Assembly (NCBI GenBank): GCA_021818955.1
Contig: JAKASR010000003.1
Location: 62,001-126,000, forward strand
Length of the DNA: 64,000 bases
DNA from: Acidobacteriota bacterium
GTDB lineage: Bacteria; Acidobacteriota; Terriglobia; Terriglobales; SCQP01
Direction: 5' to 3'
The notes below the pieces were generated by a model. That model had not been told where the DNA came from and did no database searches. It saw nothing but the letters and a program-made list of their open reading frames with translations. Of this stretch, positions 34,132 through 44,300 are shown piece by piece (position 1 is the stretch's first letter; every line of letters starts with the position of its first letter). The translations under genes were made by a program, and so were the position numbers.

Positions 34132-35210
34132 AAGCTACCCTGGCCGAGCCCATCGAGTTGGAAGCGGCCGAACGCGCACTGCTGGAAGCCGGCCGAAGCG
34201 AAACCGGCGCGCACCGCATCGCCACGCTCAACCTGCTGGCGCGCGCCAACGACGATGAGGACGCGCAGCGGCTGAGCGCCGAGCTGGACACGCTGCTGCG
34301 CAGCTATCCCGCGCGGGTGCTGGTGATTACGCCCAACCTCACCCCCGAGCCGGCTTGGCGGGCCCGCCTGCTGCATCTGGGCGAGCGCGAATCCAACGGC
34401 AGCGTGCATGCCGAAATCCTGCAATTGCGCGGCGGACGCGCCGAAGACGCCGCCGCCGCCGCCATGCCACTGCTGCGCGGCGGGCTGCCGGTCTGCCTAT
34501 GGTGGCGCGGCGCCACGCCCATCGCCGCTCCCGGTTTCGAAGCCCTCGCTCATCTGGCGGAGCGCGTGGTTTATGATTCCGATGAATTAGGCAAGCAGGC
34601 CGAGGCCTGGCGCGCGCTGAGCCAGCAGATGCGCGCCCAAATGCGGGCACAAAACAACCCCTGCGTCACCATCGATCTGGTCTGGCCGCGCCTGACCCGG
34701 TGGCGGCGGCTGCTCGCCCAAACCGCCGATGGCCCGCAGGGGGCGCGGCTGTGGGCGGGACTCGACCGGGTGCGCTTTCAAGCCTGCGCCAGCCAGCCGG
34801 CCATGAACGCCGCCGCGCTGATGCTGACCGGCTGGCTGAGTTCGCGCCTGGGCTGGAAATGCCTCCGCCGCCCCGCCCCGGAACGATTTCTTTTCCGCAC
34901 GACCGCGGACGGCGAGCTGCAATTGGAATTCATGACCGAGAATTACGGCCGTCCCGATACCGTGCTTTACGGCCTGCAACTGGAAAATACCCGCGCCGGC
35001 ATGAGCTTGCATATCGGCCGCGAGGGCGACCGCCTGAAGGCGGAACTGCGCCGCGGCGGCGAGGTGCTGGGACGGATTGCCGGCGAATTCCCCCGCACCG
35101 ACGCCCTGGCCGCGCTTGCGCAGGAATTGCAACTGTGCCTGCCGGACCAGTTATATGATGAAGCCCAGGCAGCCGCCCTGCGCCTGCTGGAACTACCGGT
35201 CCAAGCCTGA
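34128..35210 (+). CDS. opcA: OpcA-like glucose-6-phosphate dehydrogenase assembly protein
   Basis: The ATG at 34128 overlaps the zwf stop (ATGA). The roughly 360-residue protein has the OpcA pattern: RIATLNLLARANDD, RVLVITPN, LPVCLWWRG, RVVYDS, NPCVTIDLVW and a C-terminal domain. In cyanobacteria and actinobacteria OpcA binds Zwf and promotes its active oligomer under redox control. The adjacency and overlap with zwf support that role here. No CxxC-type redox pair is obvious. Sequence match is by recalled motifs and layout, so confidence is slightly lower than for zwf. Confidence 0.88.
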   Translation: MKATLAEPIELEAAERALLEAGRSETGAHRIATLNLLARANDDEDAQRLSAELDTLLRSYPARVLVITPNLTPEPAWRARLLHLGERESNGSVHAEILQLRGGRAEDAAAAAMPLLRGGLPVCLWWRGATPIAAPGFEALAHLAERVVYDSDELGKQAEAWRALSQQMRAQMRAQNNPCVTIDLVWPRLTRWRRLLAQTADGPQGARLWAGLDRVRFQACASQPAMNAAALMLTGWLSSRLGWKCLRRPAPERFLFRTTADGELQLEFMTENYGRPDTVLYGLQLENTRAGMSLHIGREGDRLKAELRRGGEVLGRIAGEFPRTDALAALAQELQLCLPDQLYDEAQAAALRLLELPVQA

Positions 35211-35215
35211 AACCC

Positions 35216-35929
35216 ATGAACCCGCGCTCGCGCCCGCCCGCCGAACCGATGTTGCCACCCTGGCAAATTGTGCCGTCGCTGCTGGCCGCCGACTTTGGCC
35301 GGCTGGGAGAAGACATTGCCGCGGTGGAAGCGGCCGGCGCCGACCGCCTGCAACTCGACATCATGGACGGGCATTTTGTGCCCAATCTCTCCATGGGCCC
35401 GCTGGTGATTGCCGCCGTGCGGCGGCGCACGCGATTGCGCCTGGAAGCGCATTTAATGGTGGAACGCCCGGAAAACTGGATTGCGCCCACCGCCGATGCC
35501 GGCGCCGACCTCATCATCGTTCACCAGGAAGCCACGCCGCACCTGGACCGCGCGCTGGAGTTGATCGACTCGCGCCGGCTGGCCGCAGGCGTGGCGATCA
35601 ACCCCGCCACGCCCGCCGACGCGCTCAACGAAGTGCTGCCGCGGCTGCGGCTGGTGCTGGCGATGACGGTCAATCCCGGCTTCGGCGGACAGCGGTTCAT
35701 TGCCGCGGTGGCCGCCAAGATTCGCGAACTGCGCCGGCGCCTGGAAATAGTCAATCCGGCCTGCGATATCGAAGTGGATGGCGGCATTGAGCCGGAAACT
35801 TTGCCCATCGCCGCCAACGCCGGCGCCAATGTTTTTGTCGCCGGCACGGCGATTTTTGGCCACCCCCGCGGCGCCGCCGCCGGCCTCGCCGCCCTGCGCG
35901 CCGCCTTGCCGATGAACGTGAACTCTTGA
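35216..35929 (+). CDS. rpe: Ribulose-phosphate 3-epimerase
   Basis: This 237-residue TIM barrel has the family motifs VPSLLAADFGRLGEDI, LQLDIMDGHFVPNLSMGP, LEAHLMVERPENWI, MTVNPGFGGQRFI and DIEVDGGIEPET. It converts D-ribulose-5-P to D-xylulose-5-P. The start is 5 bp after the opcA stop without a strong Shine-Dalgarno. A shorter start at 35249 would remove a Pro-rich tail that family members lack. It is last in the operon. Confidence 0.95.
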   Translation: MNPRSRPPAEPMLPPWQIVPSLLAADFGRLGEDIAAVEAAGADRLQLDIMDGHFVPNLSMGPLVIAAVRRRTRLRLEAHLMVERPENWIAPTADAGADLIIVHQEATPHLDRALELIDSRRLAAGVAINPATPADALNEVLPRLRLVLAMTVNPGFGGQRFIAAVAAKIRELRRRLEIVNPACDIEVDGGIEPETLPIAANAGANVFVAGTAIFGHPRGAAAGLAALRAALPMNVNS

Positions 35930-35970
35930 AGCGCGAGCTGGCGCGGCTTCCAACCGCCGGCGCGACCGCT

Positions 35971-36330
35971 TCAGGCGGCGCGCACGCGCAGCAGCTCGTT
36001 TAACAGCGAGCGCAACTCGCGCTGCTCGCCGTTATGATGCAGGCGCAGCTCGGTCATCTGAAGGCCCACATCTTTGCGCAGCGATGCCATCTCGGCGCAG
36101 ACATGCGCCAGGCGCTGCTCGTTTTCCGCCAGCCGGGCCTGGAGCTCGACCATGCGGGCGTGGAAATCCAACTGCAGACGGCGGAAACATTCGGTAATCT
36201 CGTCATCCTGCCGTGCAAGCGTTTGATTGCATTGTTGCAAGCCGCAGCGGAACGCCCAAAGCAACAACCCCAGAATCAACTCGCCGGCCAACAGCGCCAA
36301 CGCCATCCAGAGCAGCGGATTGCCAGGCAT
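35971..36330 (-). CDS. Small single-pass membrane protein with coiled-coil tail
   Basis: I do not recognise a family. The start at ATG 36328-36330 gives MPGNPLLWMALALLAGELILG, a clean N-terminal transmembrane helix; the longer frame to 36423 adds an unrelated tail. The remaining 90 residues are charged heptads (LARQDDEITECFRRLQLDF, ARLAENEQRLAHVCAEM) predicted to form a coiled coil. It is convergent with rpe and divergent from hldD. Confidence 0.6.
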   Translation of the reverse strand: MPGNPLLWMALALLAGELILGLLLWAFRCGLQQCNQTLARQDDEITECFRRLQLDFHARMVELQARLAENEQRLAHVCAEMASLRKDVGLQMTELRLHHNGEQRELRSLLNELLRVRAA

Positions 36331-36470
36331 GTATGCCGAGATGCGCTCGCGGCGGAGCCGGTTGCCGCCACCTAGCGGTGAAGCGGAGTTAGCGGCAGTG
36401 AGTTCCGAGTCACTGCGATACAATACGGGCTGGCGCGACGCCGGTTCGTTGCGCCGCGCCAGCCATCCTC

Positions 36471-37454
36471 ATGATCGCGATTACGGGAGCTTCGGGACTG
36501 ATTGGCAGCGCGCTGGTCTGGCATTGCAATCGCGCCGGGCGCGCCGACCTGCTGCTGGTGGACGCGCTGGGCAAGGGCGATAAATTCCGCAATCTATCGG
36601 GACTGAATTTCGCCGACTACCTGGAAAAAGAGGAATGGGAAACGCGGCTGGACTCGGGCGCGCTGCCGCCGCTTGAGGCGGTGGTGCACCTGGGCGCGTG
36701 CAGCAACACGATGGAGCCGGACGGTTCCTGGCTGATGCGCAACAACTACGGCAGCAGCCGCCGCGCCGCCGAGTATTGCCTGGCGCGGGGGGTGCGCCTG
36801 ATTTATGCTTCGAGCGCCGCCACCTATGGCGACGGCAGCCAGGGGTACGATGACGATCCGGCCGGCCTGCCGCGGCTGCGGCCGCTCAACAAGTACGCCT
36901 TTTCCAAGCACGCCTTCGATCTTTGGGCATTGCAATCGGGGGCGCTACGCACCCTGACCGGGTTGAAATACTTTAACGTCTTCGGACCGAACGAATACCA
37001 CAAAGGCGAGATGCGCAGCATGGTGCTGAAAGCCTGGGAACAGATTCAGGCGGACGGCCGGATGCGCTTGTTTCAATCCAACACGCCGCAATACGCCGAC
37101 GGCGAGCAGCAACGCGATTTTCTGTATGTCAAGGATGCGGCGGCCATGACCGCCTGGTTTCTCGAGCATCCCGAAGCGGCCGGCATTTTCAATCTGGGCA
37201 GCGGCACGGCGCGCAGTTGGAACGACCTGGCGCGGGCGATCTTCGCCGCACTGGAGCGGCCGCCGCGGATCGAGTACATTCCCATGCCGGAGCGGCTGCA
37301 GCGGGCGTACCAGAACCATACCTGCGCCGCGCTGGAACGGTTGCGCCGCAGCGGCTGCACGCTCCAGGCGCGGCCGCTGGAAGAGGCGGTGACGGATTAT
37401 GTCCGCAACTATCTTGTCTCCGGCGCCGGGCTGCAGCCGGGCGACGGCGGCTGA
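36471..37454 (+). CDS. hldD: ADP-L-glycero-D-manno-heptose-6-epimerase
   Basis: This 327-residue extended SDR has the NAD(P)-binding GASGLIGSA, the ALGKGDKFRNLSGLNFADY block specific to HldD/RfaD, the catalytic YAFSK motif and FNVFGPNEYHKGEMRSM. It converts ADP-D-glycero-D-manno-heptose to the L-glycero epimer for lipopolysaccharide inner core, consistent with a Gram-negative envelope. No other heptose genes are adjacent. A TACAAT at 36419-36424 may be the -10. No strong Shine-Dalgarno is seen. Confidence 0.95.
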   Translation: MIAITGASGLIGSALVWHCNRAGRADLLLVDALGKGDKFRNLSGLNFADYLEKEEWETRLDSGALPPLEAVVHLGACSNTMEPDGSWLMRNNYGSSRRAAEYCLARGVRLIYASSAATYGDGSQGYDDDPAGLPRLRPLNKYAFSKHAFDLWALQSGALRTLTGLKYFNVFGPNEYHKGEMRSMVLKAWEQIQADGRMRLFQSNTPQYADGEQQRDFLYVKDAAAMTAWFLEHPEAAGIFNLGSGTARSWNDLARAIFAALERPPRIEYIPMPERLQRAYQNHTCAALERLRRSGCTLQARPLEEAVTDYVRNYLVSGAGLQPGDGG

Positions 37455-37772
37455 GAATGGCGGCCCGGAGCATGAGTTAAAAGCGAGACACGCGGCCCGA
37501 CCTGTAACCTGACGTTTGGCGCGTAAGACACTGGAATTTCAAGATTTATTTTGACCATTCCCCGCCAGGGCGAATTTTCAATGTGTCTCATATCCATTAG
37601 AACTCTCTAATTTTTATAATGAGTGCCTACTATGAGCACTACATGAATTTTCTATACGCCGCCGTCTGAACCTGCGGTTCCCACCTGACCCGCGGTTGGC
37701 GGCGGAATGGCTTGGTTTGCGGCGTTCATAGGCGCGGGAGCTAAACGGCAGCGGCGCTTCGGCCTGCGGGCA
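37455..37772. other. Intergenic region without a supported gene
   Basis: The 318 bp include a locally AT-rich patch (about 37535-37660) and a small inverted repeat AGTGC/GCACT near 37622-37640. The right edge, together with the 3' end of the next gene to about 37845, resembles a decayed dispersed-repeat end (GGCGGCCGTCAACGCTG). No RNA gene is recognised. Confidence 0.4.
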
Positions 37773-39404
37773 TTACTTGAGGCAATTCTCGCGAAAGCGG
37801 CTGAGATCTGAACGACTGTCCGAGGCGGCCGTCAACGCTGCTGGATTTTCCTCCAGGCGCCCGGCTTGCTTGCCGGCGCGAAACGCCAGGCGCATGGCGA
37901 ATCCGAGCGTGAAGGCTAAAATCAGCAACCAAAGCATCCAGGCGAAAACCGCAAGCCGATGCTCGCCGAGGGAATTAAGATAAGCCGGCAGCAGATTGAC
38001 CGACACGCCGTGCTGTTGCAGGTAAGGATTGTTGGCCAAGCCCCAGGCGGTAAAACGATGGCCGGCGAGGGCGACGAGGTTGACCACGCGCCGCGCCGGA
38101 ATAAAAAAACTGTGAGTGGGCGAGTAGGCGAGTTGGAGCCGCTCAATATTATCGTTCAACGGCAGCGAGAGGAACTGCATGAGCGTGGCGCCGCCGATGC
38201 CGGACCAGGCCAACAGGCGGAAATCGCGGCGCGGCAGCAGGGAGCGATAGCGCCACAGCATGGGGACGGCGAGCATCGCCAGCAGGTCAACCGGGACAGT
38301 CGTAAAGCGGTCACCCCAGGCGGCGTTGCCGGACCAATCCACATATTTGGCGTAACCCAGGATGGTGCCGGCCAGCATCAGGAGAAGCGAGAGCAGCCCA
38401 TAGCGGAGCTTGCGATCAAGCCGCTTCCAGAGGCCAAGGGCCAGCACCAGCGTAATCACCAGCAAGGGATCGTAGATGAATAAACTTTTGTTGGCTGAAA
38501 ACAGCGGCTTGTAAATGCCCCAGAAGAGCGGATAGCTGAACGGATAGCCAGGGGGCAAATGCAGGTGCAGCACATTCCGCAGATAGGCCATCGGCATGGG
38601 GGTGTAAAAAGTAAAGGGCGAACCAAAGCGGCGCCACTGATAGAAGCGATCGCCGGCGAAGCCCAGGAGAAAGCCCCCGGAGAGCATAGCGACCAGGAGG
38701 CGCAAGGCCCGGGCGCGTGACGCAGCGGACAGGTCACGGGAGTTTACAACGACGGCGACGCCGAAGAGCAGAACCGAGCCGGCGACAGCCAGATCGGGGA
38801 TGCGGATAAGGATGGAAAAACCGAGCGCGGCCGCGGCAATGGCCAAAGCGGACATTCGCGCGGTCCGGCGCCATCGGAGCACTCCCCAGTAGCCGGCGAG
38901 GGCACAAAGCAGGATTTGATTATTTTCCTGGTGCACCTGCATGTAATGCAAAAACGTAGTCGAGAACAGCAGCGACATTGCCCCCAACGCAGCCACAGGC
39001 GGCGTAAACTCCAACTCAAGTAACAGCTCGAAACCCAGCCAAACGGCCAGCGCATCCAGTGCCGGGAAGGTGAGCAGCGCCACGGCGAGGGAGCGGAATT
39101 GGGAGAAGTGAGTTGCACGACGAAGGCCGGAGGGCGAAAAAGCCGTCACCAGCATATCCGCCGGCAGCATCAGCAAGCTTTGTCCAATGCCGTACCAGGC
39201 ATAGCGGACGCCACCCCGGCCGATTTGCCCGAAATCGGGCGAGTCATGCCGGGCGACCGGAGGAACGTTTTGCCAAAGCCAATGCGTGACTTGAAAGCGC
39301 CGCGCCGTATCGCCGCTGCCAAAGTTGCCGGTCTGAACCACAAAACTAACGCCCAGCGCCAGCAGAACCAAAGAGCGCCGGAGACTGCGAAGAGAAAGCG
39401 TCAC
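37773..39404 (-). CDS. Multi-pass membrane protein, GT-C glycosyltransferase-like
   Basis: The start is placed at GTG 39402-39404. The frame opens at 39584, but its first 60 codons run through a dispersed repeat read in antisense and are not credible. The roughly 543 residues have about ten hydrophobic helices and a first large loop with Asp-containing RHDSPDFGQIGRGG, as in GT-C (PMT/ArnT-like) enzymes. No confident family motif is seen. The last 20 or so residues are encoded by decayed repeat sequence, so both ends border repeats. A role in lipid-linked sugar transfer near hldD is only a guess. Confidence 0.65.
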   Translation of the reverse strand: MTLSLRSLRRSLVLLALGVSFVVQTGNFGSGDTARRFQVTHWLWQNVPPVARHDSPDFGQIGRGGVRYAWYGIGQSLLMLPADMLVTAFSPSGLRRATHFSQFRSLAVALLTFPALDALAVWLGFELLLELEFTPPVAALGAMSLLFSTTFLHYMQVHQENNQILLCALAGYWGVLRWRRTARMSALAIAAAALGFSILIRIPDLAVAGSVLLFGVAVVVNSRDLSAASRARALRLLVAMLSGGFLLGFAGDRFYQWRRFGSPFTFYTPMPMAYLRNVLHLHLPPGYPFSYPLFWGIYKPLFSANKSLFIYDPLLVITLVLALGLWKRLDRKLRYGLLSLLLMLAGTILGYAKYVDWSGNAAWGDRFTTVPVDLLAMLAVPMLWRYRSLLPRRDFRLLAWSGIGGATLMQFLSLPLNDNIERLQLAYSPTHSFFIPARRVVNLVALAGHRFTAWGLANNPYLQQHGVSVNLLPAYLNSLGEHRLAVFAWMLWLLILAFTLGFAMRLAFRAGKQAGRLEENPAALTAASDSRSDLSRFRENCLK

Positions 39405-39449
39405 GGCCAGAGAGTAACAGCCGGATAAGACGATTGCCAGTCTCGGCTT

Positions 39450-39614
39450 TGCGGCTCGGCCGCTTTTACTTTCAGGCGCTGACGCTTTCGCAAAGGTCCG
39501 GCCGAAACCGGACGCATGGCAAATACTCATGGATGCCAACGCTTGCTCTCGCGGCGGCGGCGGCATGCCGCAGCGGACGAACACTACTGCCCAAGGCGGC
39601 CGTTAAGGCTTCAT
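39450..39614 (+). repeat. Dispersed intergenic repeat, long copy with both halves
   Basis: It has the head CGGCTCGGCCGCTTTTACTT, the hairpin GTCCGG-CCGAAA-CCGGAC at 39496-39513 and CGCATGGCAAATACTCATGGATG. A 60-bp interior with a CGG run follows, then ACTGCCCAAGGCGGCCGTTAAGGC. It lies between the divergent membrane-protein and SGNH genes. Confidence 0.85.
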
Positions 39615-39639
39615 GCTGGCCCCAAAGCCGGCGGCATGC

Positions 39640-39668
39640 TTGACAAAGCCGCCGGGGAATTGCAGACT
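39640..39668 (+). promoter_or_regulatory. Promoter TTGACA-N17-CAGACT upstream of the SGNH gene
   Basis: A perfect -35 (39640-39645), a 17-bp spacer and CAGACT (39663-39668) are followed by GCGCG. The ATG lies 8 nt after the -10, so the transcript should be nearly leaderless. The same spacing, hexamers and GCGCG recur at 41258-41286. Confidence 0.7.
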
Positions 39669-39676
39669 GCGCGCTT

Positions 39677-41212
39677 ATGCACAATACACATGCGCTCCTT
39701 CCCCGCCCCGCCCTCCGGACCCCTTCGGGCCGGCGATTTTCGTTTTGGCCGGGAATGCCGGCGATAGCCCTGGCCGCCGCCTGCCTGCCGCTGGCGGCCG
39801 CCCTGGCGCTGGGGCCACGCGCCCGCCCCTCGGCGAAGCCGCGCCTGTGGCCGACGCCGAAAAGTTTTTTTCTGCACAACGGCGATCGCGTCTGCTTTTA
39901 TGGCGACAGCATCACCGAACAGCGTTTCTACCCGGCGGAGGTCGAAACCTACGTGCTGACGCGTTTTCCGCAACTGCACGTGCGGTTCATCGATGCCGCC
40001 GTGGGCGGCGACCGCGTGACCGGCGGCTGGGCGGGTCCGATCGACCTGCGGCTGGAGCGCGACGTGTTTCCCTTCAAGCCGACGGTGGTGACGATCATGC
40101 TGGGCATGAACGACGCCGGCTATCAGCCGTTTAACGCCAAGCTGTTTGACACTTTTAAGAAAGGCTACCGGCACATCATTGCTTCACTCAGGCAGCATCT
40201 GCCCGGAGTGAGGATCGTGCTGCTGGAGACTTCGCCATTTGACGATGTCACCCAGGCGCCCCAGTTTCCCGGCGGCTACAACGGCGTGCTGGACCGCTAT
40301 GACACCTTTGTGCGGCAGTTGGGGCGCGAGGATCACCTGCTGGTGGTGGATTTCAATACGCCCATGGTGCGGGTAACGCGCGAGATGTGGAAGACGGATC
40401 CGAAGCTGGCCAAACAAGTGATTCCGGGGCGCGTGCATCCCAGCGCCGCGGGCGAGATGATGATGGCGCAGGCGCTGCTGAAAGCCTGGCACGCGCCAGC
40501 AACCGTGACCCAGGTCAGCCTGCAAGCCTCGCGGCGGCTTTCCGCGATCCGGGAGATTAAAGCGCGCAATACCACGCTTCTTCATTTGCATCGCGCCGCC
40601 GGCGAGTTGGGTTGGGACCAATACGATTCGGCGCTGCCGGCGCCGATGCTGGCGCTGCACGAAAAATGGCCGCAATTTCCGAAATGGGACCTATTTATAC
40701 CGCCGCAGCCCAACCCGGACTACACCAATCCGGTGACGGCAATGATCGACAAGCTGAATGGCTTCACGCGCCAGCTCGATCAGGAACGGCTGCAGGTCAG
40801 CGGCCTGGCTGACAGCGAATATGCCTTGTCGATTGACGGCCAAAAGGTGGCCAACTTTTCCGCCAGCCAGCTCCAGCAGGGGGTCAACCTGGCGCGTGAT
40901 TTCACGCCCATGCTGCGCCAGGCTTACCGGGTCGAGAATCTGGTGTGGGAAGAGATCGAGGCGCATTTTGTCGCCTGGCATAGCGTGCAGACTCCGCTGC
41001 AAGGTTTTCCCGAGCCAACCTGGACAAGCCAGGGTCCGTCCTCACCCGGCCAACTGCCGCTGCTGACGAGCAACGATCCGGCGGCGCCGCGCGCCGTGGC
41101 GCAGACGGTGGCGGCCATGGGCCGGCTGCAGACGGCGATCGCGGCGCGCGAGCGGCAGGACAGCCAGCCGAAGATGCATCATTACGAGCTGAGACGAATC
41201 AGCCAGCCCTAA
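39677..41212 (+). CDS. Secreted SGNH/GDSL-type esterase or hydrolase
   Basis: This 511-residue protein has an N-terminal signal or anchor (MPAIALAAACLPLAAALALG) and the SGNH blocks: GDSIT with nucleophile Ser78, GGDRVTGGW, GMND with Asn145 and VHPSAAG with His254. The Asp that normally stands three residues before the catalytic His is Gly251 (PGRVHP), so the enzyme may use a Ser-His dyad. The C-terminal 200 residues are helical and of unknown role. Such enzymes deacetylate carbohydrates or act on lipids. Confidence 0.88.
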   Translation: MHNTHALLPRPALRTPSGRRFSFWPGMPAIALAAACLPLAAALALGPRARPSAKPRLWPTPKSFFLHNGDRVCFYGDSITEQRFYPAEVETYVLTRFPQLHVRFIDAAVGGDRVTGGWAGPIDLRLERDVFPFKPTVVTIMLGMNDAGYQPFNAKLFDTFKKGYRHIIASLRQHLPGVRIVLLETSPFDDVTQAPQFPGGYNGVLDRYDTFVRQLGREDHLLVVDFNTPMVRVTREMWKTDPKLAKQVIPGRVHPSAAGEMMMAQALLKAWHAPATVTQVSLQASRRLSAIREIKARNTTLLHLHRAAGELGWDQYDSALPAPMLALHEKWPQFPKWDLFIPPQPNPDYTNPVTAMIDKLNGFTRQLDQERLQVSGLADSEYALSIDGQKVANFSASQLQQGVNLARDFTPMLRQAYRVENLVWEEIEAHFVAWHSVQTPLQGFPEPTWTSQGPSSPGQLPLLTSNDPAAPRAVAQTVAAMGRLQTAIAARERQDSQPKMHHYELRRISQP

Positions 41213-41257
41213 GGCTGGCGACACGCATAAAGATGAAGAGACGGTATGGCAGGGCGC

Positions 41258-41286
41258 TTGACAAAATCGCGCCGGCAAGCCAGACT
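41258..41286 (+). promoter_or_regulatory. Promoter TTGACA-N17-CAGACT upstream of the BNR-propeller gene
   Basis: TTGACA (41258-41263) and CAGACT (41281-41286) are separated by 17 bp, again followed by GCGCG. Transcription from here would leave a leader of about 27 nt containing GGAG, 10 nt before the ATG at 41321. Confidence 0.7.
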
Positions 41287-41320
41287 GCGCGATTGTATAC
41301 ATTTCCGGAGTCCAAAGCTC

Positions 41321-44300
41321 ATGCCAATTTTTCGTTCGCGGCCGCAAGTTGCCCACCGAATTCGTGTTGCAAACCGAAAAGTCGGGCGCGCTCATCGCCG
41401 GATCATGCTGGCGCTGGCACCGGCGGCGCTGTGGGCGCTGCTGGCGGCGAGTCCGGCGGCGAAGACGAAGCCGGCCGCAGCCAAGGCGCAACAGCCGACG
41501 CTGCCGTGGTATCACGCCCTGCAGTTCCGCTACATCGGGCCGCCGGGGAACCGGGTGAGCGCGGTCGCGGGAGTGCCGGGCAACGGGAACGTTTATTTTG
41601 CCGGCGCGGCTTCGGGCGGGGTATGGAAGTCGGTGGACGGCGGCATCAACTGGCGTCCGGTGTTTGACAAAGAGCCGGCGCAGTCGATTGGCTCCATTGC
41701 CATCGCGCCCGGTCATCCCAATACCGTTTGGGTGGGCACCGGAGAACCATTCATACGCAGCAACGTCTCAATCGGCGACGGCATATATAAATCCACCGAC
41801 GGCGGCAACACCTGGCAGCATCTGGGCCTGGAAAAGAGCGGGCGCATCAGCCGCATCGTCATCGATCCGCGGCATCCGCAACGGGTGCTGGCCTGCGCCA
41901 TGGGAACGCTGTATGGGCCGCAGCAGACGCGCGGAGTATTTCGCACGCTGGATGGCGGCAAGCACTGGACGCGCGTGCTGTTTGCCGGCCCCGACGCGGG
42001 CTGCTCCGACCTGGCGATGGACAGCCATAATCCGCGCACGCTGATTGCCGGCACCTGGCAGATGGTAATCCATACCTGGGGCAAATACAGCGGCGGCCCG
42101 GAGAGCGGAATCTTTATCTCTCACGATGAAGGCGCCACCTGGAAGCGCATGCAGGGCCATGGCCTGCCGCCGGGGCCCTGGGGCAAGATCGCGGTAGGAA
42201 TTGCGCCCAGCGACAGCCAGCGCATGTATGCGCTGATTGAGAATTCCGACCCCGGCAAATACGGCATGCTGTTCCGCTCCGACAACGGCGGGCGGATGTG
42301 GAAGGCGGCGAGTTACGCCCGCATACTGGATGAGCGTCCCGACTACACCACGCGTTTTGCCATCGCACCCGACAATGAAAACGAAGTGGCGGTGGTTTCG
42401 AACTACGTCAGCCTCAGCTACGACGGCGGATTGACCTCGAAGGTGGTCTATTGGGGCGGCGATACCCACGACATCTGGTTCGACCCCAGCAACGCGCAGC
42501 GCATCATGATCGGCGACGACGGCGGCGTCAACATCTCGACCACGGGCGGCCGGAGCTGGCACCGGGTTTCGCTGCCCAACGCGCAGATTTACCACGTCGC
42601 CACCGACGACCGCATTCCCTATTACGTTTACGGCAACGAGCAGGACAACGAATCGGTGCGGGGGCCGAGCAACAGCCGCGGCTACTCCATTCCCGCCGCG
42701 ATGTGGCAAACCACGGCCGGCTGCGAATCCGGCTTCTCGTATCCCGAGCCGAAGGATCCGAATATCGTTTGGGGGAGTTGCTACGGCGGCTATTTCGCGC
42801 GCTACGACCTGCGCACCAACCAGACGCGCGCGGTCAGCCCGTGGCCGAGCGAAATTCTGGACTCGCCGGCGAAGGCGGTGCGCTACCGCTGGAACTGGAC
42901 TCCGCCGCTGCTGATCTCGCCCTGGCAGCCGCACACGGTCTATGCCGGCAGCCAGTATGTGCACGTCACCAGCGACGGCGGGCAGAGCTGGAAGATCATC
43001 AGCCCCGACCTGACACGGGACCAGAAAAAACGCATGGGGAATTCCGGCGGCCTGTGGCCGGATAATCTGGGCGTGGAATACTGGGGAACGCTGTTCGCGC
43101 TGGCGGCACAGAAAAAGCAGCCGGGCCTGATCTGGGCGGGCAGCAACGACGGGCTGGCACACCTCACGCGCGATTACGGCAAGCACTGGGAGGACGTAAC
43201 CGCCAACATTCACGGCATTCCCAAATACGGCACCATCAGCAGCATCTTCCCTTCTCCCTATAACCCCGGCGGAGCGTATATCGCGGTTAACGCCCACCAG
43301 ATGAACGACCGCAACCCGTATATTTTCAAGACCAGCGACTACGGCCAAAGCTGGAAAGAAATCGTCAACGGCATACCGCCCAGCGTTTTCAGCTACGTAC
43401 ACAGAGTGATTGAAGACCCGGCGCGCCGCGGACTGCTCTTCGCCGGCACGGAAAACGGACTGTACGTTTCCTTCAACGACGGCGGCAAGTGGCAGCCGCT
43501 GCAAAATAACCTGCCGCACGCGCCGGTATCGTGGCTGACGATCCAGCCGCGGTTCCACGATCTGGTGGTGGCGACCAAAGGGCGCGGCATCTGGATTTTG
43601 GACGACATTACCCCGCTCGAACAAGGAACCAAGACCGCGCTCCAAGCGCCCCTCCATTTGTACCGGACGCGGCCGGCCTATCGATTCCGCAAGATCGGCT
43701 CGATTCGCGCCTCCGGCGGCTTCTACGCCGCGGGGCGGAACCCCCGCTATGGCGCCGACATCAATTTCAACCTTGCCGGCGCGCCGCCCGCCAAGACCCA
43801 AGCCTGGCTGGAAATTCTCGACGCCAAAGGGCAGCAGGTACGGCGGCTCAAGCTGCACGGCCTGCACGCCGGATTAAACCGCGTCTATTGGGACCTGCGC
43901 TATGCCAAGCCGCTGCAATTGAAACTGCGCACCACGCCGCGCGCGATGCCGCATCTCTGGTACGAGCGCCGTTTCTGGTATCGCCATACGCGCCCGATCT
44001 ATCACTGGGGATTAAGCGAAGCCGAACACGGGCCGCTGGCCGCGCCCGGCACTTATACGATCCGGCTGCAAGTGGGCGGGATGAAGCAGACCGGGGCACT
44101 GACGATTTACAAAGACCCGCACTCCGCCGGCTCGCTGCAAGACATCCGCCAGGACGTGAACTTTCTGCTGGCGCTGCGCTCCGACATCGACACCACCGCG
44201 CGGGCAATCAATCAGATCGAACAGTTGCGGGTGCAGTTGCAGCAACAGCGGACGCTGCTGCAGGGCAATCCCCAACTGGCCTGGATGCTGACGGACGGCC

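Noticed and set aside
39405-39584. 60-residue N-terminal extension of the membrane protein
   Set aside because: The translated segment is antisense dispersed repeat; the same peptide appears wherever the repeat occurs.
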